Position numbers and translations under genes: made by a program. This document shows, in pieces, positions 1 to 6,782 of a stretch of DNA of 7,709 bases. The stretch spans positions 1 to 7,709 of the forward strand of contig JAHEAK010000231.1 in the NCBI GenBank assembly GCA_024642805.1, in the 5' to 3' direction. This stretch comes from Kofleriaceae bacterium. Its GTDB lineage: Bacteria; Myxococcota_A; Polyangia; Haliangiales; Haliangiaceae. The notes beneath the pieces were generated by a model. The model was given only the letters and a program-made list of their open reading frames with translations, was not told where the DNA came from and did no database searches. Positions within the stretch are counted from its first letter, which is position 1, and the number at the start of each line of letters is the position of its first letter.

Positions 1-549
1 TTCCTCGACAACGCCACGGGTGTGTTCATGACTGGCGGCAATCAGCTGCGCCTGTCCACGACCCTTGGTGGCACCAAGGTCGCCACCAAGATTCGCCGAC
101 GCAATGCGGCTGGTATGCACGTCGCAGGCACGTCGGCCGGTGCCGCGTTCATCTCCGAACACATGATCGCAGGCGGTCGCGAGGGCAGCACGCCATCTCC
201 CGACAAGGTCACGCTGGCGCCTGGCCTCGGACTCACCAACAACTTCATCGTCGATCAACACTTCAGGCAGCGTGATCGCATGGGTCGGCTCTTGACCGCC
301 CTGGCCTACAATCCCTTCGCGGTGGGCATTGGCCTGGACGAAGACACCGCCGCTTTCATTCGCCCTGGCGATTCCTTTCAGGTCGTGGGCAGCGGCGGCA
401 TCACCGTCGTCGACCCCTCGGAACTGCAACACTCGTCCATGGACCGCGCCAAGCGAGGCGAGCCCGTCAGTCTGATCGGAGTGCGCCTGCACATCCTGGT
501 TGCGGGTGGGCGCTTTGACATCGCAACGCGCAGAGCATTTCCAGAGTAG
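1..549 (+). CDS. cphB: Cyanophycinase, 3' part (5' end outside the window)
   Basis: Serine exopeptidase of the S51 family that degrades cyanophycin (multi-L-arginyl-poly-L-aspartate) to beta-Asp-Arg dipeptides in the cytoplasm. The frame is open from base 1, so the 182 codons seen are the C-terminal part; the GTG at 22 is internal. Visible motifs are FMTGGNQLRL (codons 9-18), the nucleophile elbow GTSAGA with Ser at codon 45 (bases 133-135), VDQHFRQRDRMGRL with His at codon 87, and LDEDTA with Glu at codon 114. The Ser-His-Glu spacing (42 and 27 residues) matches the Ser132/His174/Glu201 triad that I recall for Synechocystis CphB. By that offset about 87 N-terminal residues are missing and the full protein would be about 269 aa, normal for the family. 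It lies 27 nt upstream of cphA, the same cphB-cphA order as in cyanobacteria, and is probably cotranscribed with it. The promoter lies outside the window. Confidence 0.93.
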   Translation, partial: FLDNATGVFMTGGNQLRLSTTLGGTKVATKIRRRNAAGMHVAGTSAGAAFISEHMIAGGREGSTPSPDKVTLAPGLGLTNNFIVDQHFRQRDRMGRLLTALAYNPFAVGIGLDEDTAAFIRPGDSFQVVGSGGITVVDPSELQHSSMDRAKRGEPVSLIGVRLHILVAGGRFDIATRRAFPE

Positions 550-564
550 CCGCTGCACGAGCCC

Positions 565-572
565 GGGGGGGA
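565..572 (+). promoter_or_regulatory. Ribosome binding site of cphA
   Basis: A run of seven G followed by A sits 4 nt before the ATG at 577. It is an all-G variant of the Shine-Dalgarno core and supports that start. The following MKIRSTQVYRGPNQ matches the usual beginning of CphA. Confidence 0.6.
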
Positions 573-576
573 ACAG

Positions 577-3360
577 ATGAAGATAAGGTCCACACAAGTT
601 TACCGAGGTCCAAACCAGTACGCGCACTTTCGCGTGATGCGTCACCATCTCGATCTCGGCGGTCTCGAAGAATGGCCAACGGCTCGCCTCGGCGACGCCT
701 TTGTCGGCCCGCTGCTCGACAAGCTGCCCGGCCTACATGAGCACGGTTGCTCGTATCGCGAGACCGGTGGGTTGGTGCGGCGCATGCGCGAAGAGGAAGG
801 CACCTGGCTAGGGCACGTCTTCGAGCACGTCGCCTTGGAACTACAGACCGTGGCCGGCTCCGAGGTCTCCTTTGGCAAGACTCGCTCCATCGAGGGCGCC
901 AAGGGCGAATACATGGTGGTCCTGCAATACGACAACGAGCAAGTTGGCCTCGAAGCCAGTCGCCTTGCACTCGCACTCCTGCATCACCTCTTGCCTGAGG
1001 AGCTCAGGCCCGATGACGCGCCCGCCGCAGACTGGGATTTCGCACGATCGCGCGACCGCTTCATTCGTTCGGCGCAGCGCAGCGCCCTGGGCCCCAGTAC
1101 CGCCTCGCTGGTCAAGGCCGCCGAGGAACGCGACATTCCCTGGCTTCGACTCAACCGCCACAGCCTGATTCAGTTCGGTCACGGCCGCTACCAAAAGCGC
1201 ATCCAGGCCACCACCACCTGTCACACCAGCAACATCGCTGTGGACATCGCCTCCGACAAAGAGCAGACCCACTCGATCTTGCGAGATCTGGGTCTGCCAG
1301 TGCCGCGGCAGATGACCGTCGACAGCATCGAGGACGCCATGCGTGGCGCGGAGCGGGTCGGCTATCCAGTGGTGCTCAAGCCGCTGGCAGGCAATCACGG
1401 TCGCGGCGTCTCAACCCACCTCGAGAGCAAGGAGCAGGTCGCCGTTGCCTTCGAGAAGGCTCGCGAGCACGGCCACACCATCGTCATCGAGAGCCACATC
1501 GAAGGCTTCGATCATCGCATGCTGGTGGTCAATGGCGAGCTCGTCGCTGCGGCTAAACGCGTGCCTGGTCACGTCATCGGCGATGGCAAGCTCAACGTTG
1601 CCCAGCTCGTCGATCTCGTCAACCAAGATCCTCGCCGTGGCGTCGGCCACGAAAAAGTCCTAACGCGCCTCGAGTTCGATCATCAGGCGCAGCGCCTTCT
1701 CGCTGAAATGGGCTACGACGAGAACACCGTTCCTGCTGCGAAGGAAGTGGTCTACCTGCGGACTACGGCCAACCTCTCGACCGGCGGCACGGCCATCGAT
1801 GTCACCGACATCGTCCATCCTGCCAATCGCGAAATGGCCATTCGGGCTATTGAAGCCATTGGCCTCGATGTGGGCGGCGTCGACTTCATCACCAGCGACA
1901 TCTCGCGCTCCTATCGCGAGACCGGTGGCGCGATCTGCGAGGTCAACGCTGGGCCCGGTTTCCGCATGCACGTCGCCCCAAGCGAAGGCACGCCCCGCGA
2001 TGTCGCTGGCCCGGTCATCGACATGATGTTCCCGCCCGATTCGCCAAGTCGGATTCCCATCGCCTCGGTGACAGGCACCAACGGCAAGACGACGACGACG
2101 CGCATGTTGGCGCATATCCTCAAGCTGCACGGCTACACGGTCGGCATGACCTCGACTGATGGGGTTTACATCGACGGGCGACTCACTGTCGAAGGCGACA
2201 TGACCGGACCGCAATCCGCGCACATGGTGCTGCGCGATCCGCGCGTCGACGCCGCTGTCATGGAAACCGCTCGCGGTGGCCTATTGCGCGCAGGCCTCGG
2301 CTATCGCCGTTGCAACGTTGCCGCTTGTCTCAATGTCAGTGCCGACCATCTCGGTCTCAAGGGCATCGACACCCTGGAACAGCTGGCCGAGCTCAAGCGC
2401 ATCCCGATCGAAGTGGCCAAAGACGCCGTGGTGCTCAATGCCGATGACCCACTGTGCTTGCAGATGGGCGACTACACCCAAGCAAGTCGGGTCAGCTACG
2501 TGACCATGAATCCAACGCATCCCCTGGTCAAAGAGCACATTCAGGCGGGCGGCCAGGCGATCGTGCTCGAGCAGGGCATGAACGGTCACATGATCACGCT
2601 CTACGACAATCACAGCCACATGCCGCTTTTGTGGACGCACCTGATCCCGGCAACGCTCGAAGGTCGCGCCCTGCACAACGTACAGAACGCCATGTTCGCC
2701 AGCGCCCTGGCCTTCAACATGGACGTAGATCTGGAGAACATTCGCCACGGCCTGCGAACCTTCGACACAACCTACTTCCAGGCCCCCGGCCGGATGAACG
2801 TCTACACCGAGCATCCTTTCAAGGTGATTCTCGATTACGCACACAACCCGGCCGCGGTGCGCGCCATGGTCGATGTGGTCCGGCGCCTGGAAGTGCCAGG
2901 CAAACGTATTCTGGTGCTCTCGGCGCCCGGCGACCGACGAGATGTCGACATCATGCACCTGGCCAAAGAGGCGGCCGGCAACTTTGATCTGTATATCTGT
3001 CGACGAGACGACAACGGTCGTGGTCGCAGCGCGGAGGATGTGCCACGGCGCATTCAAACAACCCTCCTCGAATGTGGCGTCGACCCGTCCAAGGTCAAGC
3101 TCATCGTCGACGAGCAGGAGTCTGTACAAGCGGCGCTTGAGGCCGCCTGCCCCGGCGACCTGGTGTTGATCTTCGGCGACAACATCAAGCGCTGCTGGAA
3201 GCAGATCATCTACTTCAAGAGTGACAAAGAGCTTCCTGCCGGCACCGCTCCGAAGACACGCGCACCCAACATCGAGTTGCCGCACTTGGAATGGGACGAA
3301 GGCGTCGCACTCGTGCGCGATGAGCGGGGTGTACGCATCGCCCGCGAAATCTCCGACTGA
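577..3360 (+). CDS. cphA: Cyanophycin synthetase, full length
   Basis: Cytoplasmic ATP-dependent enzyme that extends cyanophycin by alternately adding Asp to the backbone and Arg to the Asp beta-carboxyl, without a ribosome. The 927 residues show the three CphA modules. The N domain (about 1-160) carries RGPNQY and TWLGHVFEHVALELQ (76-90). The ATP-grasp module (about 161-490) has LKPLAGNHGRGV around K268, RVPGHVIGDG, and EVNAGPGFRMH with E455 and N457. The Mur-ligase module (about 495-880) has the P-loop GTNGKTTTT (500-508), ETARGGLLR from E563, ADHLG, LNADDP, HNVQNA and DYAHNP (753-758). By family knowledge the ATP-grasp module activates the backbone carboxyl for Asp, and the Mur module activates the side-chain carboxyl for Arg. 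A C-terminal tail of about 48 residues follows the Mur module, so the protein is somewhat longer than the roughly 870-900 residues of cyanobacterial CphA. All key motifs look intact. It is flanked by cphB and an ATP-grasp-less paralogue, consistent with one operon. Confidence 0.96.
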   Translation: MKIRSTQVYRGPNQYAHFRVMRHHLDLGGLEEWPTARLGDAFVGPLLDKLPGLHEHGCSYRETGGLVRRMREEEGTWLGHVFEHVALELQTVAGSEVSFGKTRSIEGAKGEYMVVLQYDNEQVGLEASRLALALLHHLLPEELRPDDAPAADWDFARSRDRFIRSAQRSALGPSTASLVKAAEERDIPWLRLNRHSLIQFGHGRYQKRIQATTTCHTSNIAVDIASDKEQTHSILRDLGLPVPRQMTVDSIEDAMRGAERVGYPVVLKPLAGNHGRGVSTHLESKEQVAVAFEKAREHGHTIVIESHIEGFDHRMLVVNGELVAAAKRVPGHVIGDGKLNVAQLVDLVNQDPRRGVGHEKVLTRLEFDHQAQRLLAEMGYDENTVPAAKEVVYLRTTANLSTGGTAIDVTDIVHPANREMAIRAIEAIGLDVGGVDFITSDISRSYRETGGAICEVNAGPGFRMHVAPSEGTPRDVAGPVIDMMFPPDSPSRIPIASVTGTNGKTTTTRMLAHILKLHGYTVGMTSTDGVYIDGRLTVEGDMTGPQSAHMVLRDPRVDAAVMETARGGLLRAGLGYRRCNVAACLNVSADHLGLKGIDTLEQLAELKRIPIEVAKDAVVLNADDPLCLQMGDYTQASRVSYVTMNPTHPLVKEHIQAGGQAIVLEQGMNGHMITLYDNHSHMPLLWTHLIPATLEGRALHNVQNAMFASALAFNMDVDLENIRHGLRTFDTTYFQAPGRMNVYTEHPFKVILDYAHNPAAVRAMVDVVRRLEVPGKRILVLSAPGDRRDVDIMHLAKEAAGNFDLYICRRDDNGRGRSAEDVPRRIQTTLLECGVDPSKVKLIVDEQESVQAALEAACPGDLVLIFGDNIKRCWKQIIYFKSDKELPAGTAPKTRAPNIELPHLEWDEGVALVRDERGVRIAREISD

Positions 3361-3362
3361 TC

Positions 3363-3368
3363 GAGGAG
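3363..3368 (+). promoter_or_regulatory. Ribosome binding site of the CphA-like Mur ligase gene
   Basis: GAGGAG lies 5 nt before the ATG at 3374, immediately after the cphA stop. It decides the start: the reading frame is open upstream to 3221, but that stretch overlaps the end of cphA and encodes a basic, Ser/Pro-rich out-of-frame shadow. MQALDTRRLTGLNV is therefore the likely N-terminus. Confidence 0.75.
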
Positions 3369-3373
3369 CCCGG

Positions 3374-5080
3374 ATGCAAGCGCTCGACACCAGGCGACTC
3401 ACCGGTCTCAATGTGTTTTGGGATCGGCCGGGGTCCGTCGTCGACATCAGCGCGAGCTCGGAAGAGATAGCGCGACTCTTGGCCCTATGGCCGCCACTTG
3501 CCCGACGCATGCTCGACGCCCTCGGTTGGTCTGCGGAAGAGGTCTACACTCGCGTCTACGACTATGGCGTGAGCCTGGTCATTTCCGCTCCTATCGATGC
3601 GCTCTACGCCGCCTGTGAGGTCAACGACTGGATCGTTGCGGCGTGCGCCAACAATCTCGAGCAGCCCCTGGAGAGCCAGTTTGCCGAAGCGCGTGACAGA
3701 CTCGCTGCGCTCATCGCTGAGGAAGAACGGCCCGCGCTCCTCAGCTTGCGTGACGCCGCCGAGGCGCGAGGTCTCAGCTTCCTGAGCGACGATGAGCAGG
3801 TCTCCATTGGACTCGGTCGAGGTTCGCGCACCTGGCCCATCGACGAGGTGCCAGCCCCCGACGTTGTCCCCTGGCAGGCTCTCCACAACATTCCCATCGC
3901 CCTTATCACCGGAACGAACGGCAAGACCACCACCTCGCGCATGGCCGCTGCCATCGTGGCCACTGCGGGTCGTCGAGTTGGCATCTGCTCCACGGATTCC
4001 ATCGCCATTGGCGGTGACATCATCGATCGCGGCGACTACGCGGGCCCTGGGGGCGCTCGCACGATTGCACGCCACCCAGAGGTCGACACGGCGATCCTCG
4101 AGACCGCCCGAGGCGGGCTCTTGCGCCGGGGCCTTGGACTTGGCGGTGCTGATGCGGTCGTCATCACGACCATCGCGGAGGATCACCTCGGCGACTTTGG
4201 TTCACGAAGCGTCAATGAATTGCTCGACATCAAGTGGGTGACGACGCGGGCACTCCGAGGCCGGGGCCACCTGGTTCTCAACGCTGACGACTCGCTGCTC
4301 GTTGAGCGCGCTAGCCAGGCCAGTGCACCCATCACCTGGTTCACCCTCGATGACAGAAACGCCGTCGTTCTCGCGCACATCGAGGCCGGAGGCCGAGCCG
4401 CTCTTGTGCGCGAGGGAGAGCTCGTTCTCGTCGATGCGCACCACGAGCAGCGACTCTGTCGCATCACCGAGATTCCTCTCACGGTAGGCGGAGCCGCGCG
4501 CCACAACGTCAGCAACGCACTCGCCGCAGCTGCGCTCACCTGGGGCCTCGGCATCTCGCCTGCGCTGATCGCCGAGGGCCTTCGCAGCACCAGCACGCAT
4601 GACAACCCAGGTCGCGGCAATCTATTCGAGATCGAGGGACGACAGATACTCGTCGACTTTGCGCACAACCCGCAGGCCATGCAGGCCCTCTTTGAGTTTG
4701 CCCGAGCCCTGCCCGCTCGTCGCCGCCTGCTCTCCTTCGGTCAGGCCGGCGACCGACCTGACGATGACATCCGGGCGCTGGCCCACAAGGTATGGGCGAT
4801 TGGCCTTGAAAGAGTTCATATCGTCGAGCTGCCCAAGTACAAACGCGGTCGCGAAGATGGCGAGGTCTGCGCTCTCTTGCGCAGCGCGCTGAGCGAGGCC
4901 GGAGCAGCCGAGGACTGCATTGGCTACTACGACTCTGAGCTAGCCTCTCTGCAAGCGGCCATCGACTGGTCTCAGCCTGGCGACCTGATCTTGCTCATGG
5001 CTCTGGCCAGCAGCAAAGAAATCGTCACGCGCCTTCAGGGGCTGTCCAATCTGCAAGGGCTTGCAACCGAGCCTGGCTAG
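3374..5080 (+). CDS. CphA-like Mur ligase lacking the ATP-grasp module
   Basis: A 568-residue protein whose C-terminal two-thirds matches the Mur-ligase module of the neighbouring CphA. It has the P-loop GTNGKTTTS (180-188, K184), LETARGGLLRRGLG (E243), AEDHLGDFG, a following DIK lysine, LNADDS, HNVSNA, PGRGNLFE, VDFAHNP (427-433) and GQAGDRPDDDI. The motifs for ATP binding and acyl-phosphate ligation all appear present, so an active ligase is likely. The N-terminal 170 residues are divergent. Residues about 123-156 (SLRDAAEARG, then SIGLGRGSRTWPI) line up with CphA 177-209 (SLVKAAEERD, then IQFGHGRYQKRI), the stretch leading into ATP-grasp. The next about 260 residues of CphA are missing, so the protein reads as CphA with the ATP-grasp module removed. 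It starts 13 nt after cphA and probably shares its transcript. Possible roles, all inferred: side-chain Arg or Lys addition, primer or end modification, or a partner subunit of CphA. It is not CphA2, which keeps ATP-grasp and has a reduced Mur part. Confidence 0.88.
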   Translation: MQALDTRRLTGLNVFWDRPGSVVDISASSEEIARLLALWPPLARRMLDALGWSAEEVYTRVYDYGVSLVISAPIDALYAACEVNDWIVAACANNLEQPLESQFAEARDRLAALIAEEERPALLSLRDAAEARGLSFLSDDEQVSIGLGRGSRTWPIDEVPAPDVVPWQALHNIPIALITGTNGKTTTSRMAAAIVATAGRRVGICSTDSIAIGGDIIDRGDYAGPGGARTIARHPEVDTAILETARGGLLRRGLGLGGADAVVITTIAEDHLGDFGSRSVNELLDIKWVTTRALRGRGHLVLNADDSLLVERASQASAPITWFTLDDRNAVVLAHIEAGGRAALVREGELVLVDAHHEQRLCRITEIPLTVGGAARHNVSNALAAAALTWGLGISPALIAEGLRSTSTHDNPGRGNLFEIEGRQILVDFAHNPQAMQALFEFARALPARRRLLSFGQAGDRPDDDIRALAHKVWAIGLERVHIVELPKYKRGREDGEVCALLRSALSEAGAAEDCIGYYDSELASLQAAIDWSQPGDLILLMALASSKEIVTRLQGLSNLQGLATEPG

Positions 5081-5117
5081 TGTCGATTCGACTGCGCAGG
5101 GGCGTGGAGCAATAATG
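5081..5117. other. Short gap between convergent genes
   Basis: Only 37 nt separate the stop codons of the + strand cyanophycin cluster and the - strand response regulator. I see no hairpin followed by a T-run on either strand, so termination is probably Rho-dependent or overlapping. Confidence 0.5.
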
Positions 5118-6593
5118 CTACTGCGACAGCCCTTTGGGCATCTCTTCCATCAGCGCCAGTAGAGCAGCCACAGAGTCGGGATGCACCAGGATCGCGTTGC
5201 CAGACAAGAGATCTGGATCGGGTTTGTGCACCACCGAGCGGACGACGCGGCCGTCGAGCGAACAAAACTGATCCGTACCGCGCGTCAGCCATGAGACTTC
5301 GAGATGTACCTCGGCGTCTACCTTCACGGTCTCTCTCAGACGCACGAATACGGCCCGTTTCGACAGGTTTTGCAGGCGCCCGCGCCCAAGCTCCAACCCC
5401 TCTGACGACGAGACCACGACAAGCAGATCGGCGCTCATGCGGCCGTGCTCACGACGGTCGTGCCTGGCAATTCCGCGGCTCCTGGACGAGGGATGACTGA
5501 GTGCAAGTCCCTGCAGCACGGTGCTGCCAGTGCTCGGTTCCTCCTGCTCGTTCTTCGATCCCGATTCACCCGTGTCGATGTGCCAGTGCAGCGCGTGCGG
5601 GGCAAGCTCCTGCAGCAACTCGATGAGCTCGGCATCGACAAGGTTTGAATTCGCAAAGAGCGTCGCAAACAAATGCGCGTAGAGTTGCTCACGCTCGTTG
5701 GATCGAATGGTGTGCCGCAGCCGTGCCGCCAATGTGCCCGGGCCCTCCAGCGTGCTCAGGTAGAGATCGCTGGCCCCTAGATCGAGTGCACGCAGCGTTC
5801 GATCGAGGTCCGGCGAGTGCGTAGCCGCTATGATGGTCAGATCCCCCGCACTTTGCTTGAGATCGAAAATCACATCCAGGGCGTTGGGCTGGTCTAGCGA
5901 CACCATGGCCAGGCGCAAGGTCCTAGATGGATCTACCTCAACCAGCGCATCGTCGAGCGTATCTACCACCACACAGCGCAGCCCCTCGTCCGCCAGATCC
6001 GCTGCGAGCTTGCGGCCGCCCTCACTGCCATCGAAGAGCAAGAGCTCCGGCGAGCGGCTCATGAGCGACTTGAATCTGGCGAGCTTCTCGCCGACCAGAC
6101 CGGCCAGCGCCTTGTCTTCCTGCCGGTCCCGAACGTCGCTGAGAAGCGACTGGGCAATGCGCTCATAGACCCGCAAATGCACCTGCTTGTCGACCAGTGC
6201 CGCCAGCTTCCTCCCGACGGTGAACACGTCATCAAAAGGCTTGGCGAGGTAGTCGATCGCACCAGCATCGAGGGCCAACGCGACGGTCGAAATAGAGGCG
6301 TAGCCAGTCATCATGATCGCAGGCACATCGAGCTTGTGATCGCGGATATGTGCCAGGAGATCCAGCCCCGACATGATGGGCAGGTTCTTGTCGGTGATGA
6401 CTAGATCGAAATGTTCCTTCTCCAGGAGAAGGCAGGCGACTTCGCCAGTCCATGCCGTCACGGACGCTAGCTCGAAGTCTTCGAGAGTCATCGCGAGCGC
6501 TTCACAGATGGCAGGCTCGTCGTCAACGATGAGGATCTTGGCGTTCTTGCGCTGACTCTGCCAAAACTCTCGTATCGTCGCGACGTCGGTCAT
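5118..6593 (-). CDS. Response regulator: receiver, degenerate receiver, PilZ-like
   Basis: A 491-residue cytoplasmic signalling protein. Residues about 18-135 form a canonical receiver domain: ILIVDDEP with the acidic pair D24/D25, phospho-acceptor D68 in ITDKNLP, switch Thr T96 in MMTGYAS, and K118 in LAKPF. Residues about 183-298 have the same alternating pattern (LLLFDGSEGG, LAMVSLDQP, TIIAATHSP, DLGASDLYL). That region lacks the acidic pair, a clear phospho-acceptor and the conserved Lys, so it looks like a non-phosphorylated receiver relic. A linker (about 340-375) rich in Ser, Glu and Gly leads to a C-terminal segment with RHDRREHGR (377-385) and NLSKRA (409-414). These correspond to the RxxxR and (D/N)xSxxG motifs of PilZ c-di-GMP binding domains, with Ala in place of the final Gly. 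There is no DNA-binding domain, so the output is probably by protein contact. The ATG at 6591-6593 is preceded by GAGGG at 9 nt. No histidine kinase is adjacent. The target is unknown, and convergence with the cyanophycin genes does not prove a link. Confidence 0.85.
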   Translation of the reverse strand: MTDVATIREFWQSQRKNAKILIVDDEPAICEALAMTLEDFELASVTAWTGEVACLLLEKEHFDLVITDKNLPIMSGLDLLAHIRDHKLDVPAIMMTGYASISTVALALDAGAIDYLAKPFDDVFTVGRKLAALVDKQVHLRVYERIAQSLLSDVRDRQEDKALAGLVGEKLARFKSLMSRSPELLLFDGSEGGRKLAADLADEGLRCVVVDTLDDALVEVDPSRTLRLAMVSLDQPNALDVIFDLKQSAGDLTIIAATHSPDLDRTLRALDLGASDLYLSTLEGPGTLAARLRHTIRSNEREQLYAHLFATLFANSNLVDAELIELLQELAPHALHWHIDTGESGSKNEQEEPSTGSTVLQGLALSHPSSRSRGIARHDRREHGRMSADLLVVVSSSEGLELGRGRLQNLSKRAVFVRLRETVKVDAEVHLEVSWLTRGTDQFCSLDGRVVRSVVHKPDPDLLSGNAILVHPDSVAALLALMEEMPKGLSQ

Positions 6594-6600
6594 GACTCAA

Positions 6601-6611
6601 TACCCTCGTTA
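6601..6611. repeat. 11-bp direct repeat, copy 1
   Basis: TACCCTCGTTA, identical at 10 of 11 positions to TATCCTCGTTA at 6772-6782. On the minus strand this copy contains the Shine-Dalgarno sequence of the response regulator gene. Confidence 0.35.
6603..6607 (-). promoter_or_regulatory. Ribosome binding site of the response regulator gene
   Basis: On the minus strand GAGGG lies 9 nt before the ATG at 6593. It supports the start used, and the receiver domain begins normally after a 17-residue leader. Confidence 0.6.
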
Positions 6612-6687
6612 CTGGTGCGCTCCCCTAGCAAACACGCAGGCACGAGAGTACACGCTTGCACCTCTCATTTCGAGGTCTAGGGCGATG

Positions 6688-6702
6688 AGTTGGCCTCCAA
6701 CT
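6688..6702. promoter_or_regulatory. Perfect dyad AGTTGG-N3-CCAACT
   Basis: Six-base arms around a 3-nt centre, about 95 nt before the response regulator start and about 78 nt after the lipoprotein stop. No T-run follows on either strand, so it would be a poor intrinsic terminator. It could be an operator half-site pair or chance. Confidence 0.25.
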
Positions 6703-6771
6703 TCACAAGCAGGCCCGTCGTGCCCCGTTACGAGGTGAACAGGACGCGAGGGCCACTTCGCTAGTTACCTG

Positions 6772-6782
6772 TATCCTCGTTA
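6772..6782. repeat. 11-bp direct repeat, copy 2
   Basis: TATCCTCGTTA, the partner of the copy at 6601-6611. On the minus strand this copy contains the TAA stop of the lipoprotein gene. The two copies start 171 bp apart. Confidence 0.35.

Larger units (their letters stand above)
6594..6779. other. Intergenic region between lipoprotein and response regulator genes
   Basis: This 186-nt non-coding stretch lies downstream of the lipoprotein gene and upstream of the response regulator, both on the minus strand. It should hold the regulator's promoter unless the two genes are cotranscribed. I see no convincing -35/-10 pair. It contains one perfect dyad (6688-6702) and is flanked by near-identical 11-bp direct repeats. 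Confidence 0.4.

Noticed and set aside
467..976. 169-codon minus-strand frame rich in Arg, Cys and Ala
   Set aside because: It overlaps the end of cphB and the start of cphA, both with clear motifs. Its composition is typical of a shadow frame.
3221..3373. N-terminal extension of the CphA-like Mur ligase frame into cphA
   Set aside because: GAGGAG sits just before the ATG at 3374. The upstream residues are an out-of-frame reading of the cphA 3' end and have no CphA-like sequence.
2281..3510. 409-codon open frame on the minus strand opposite cphA
   Set aside because: It lies opposite well-conserved CphA Mur-module sequence. High GC with a biased third position produces long antisense frames, and the translation shows no recognisable domain.
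5052..5065. Small hairpin TGCAA-GGGC-TTGCA as a terminator of the cyanophycin cluster
   Set aside because: It lies inside the coding sequence before the stop, has a 5-bp stem and no T-run.
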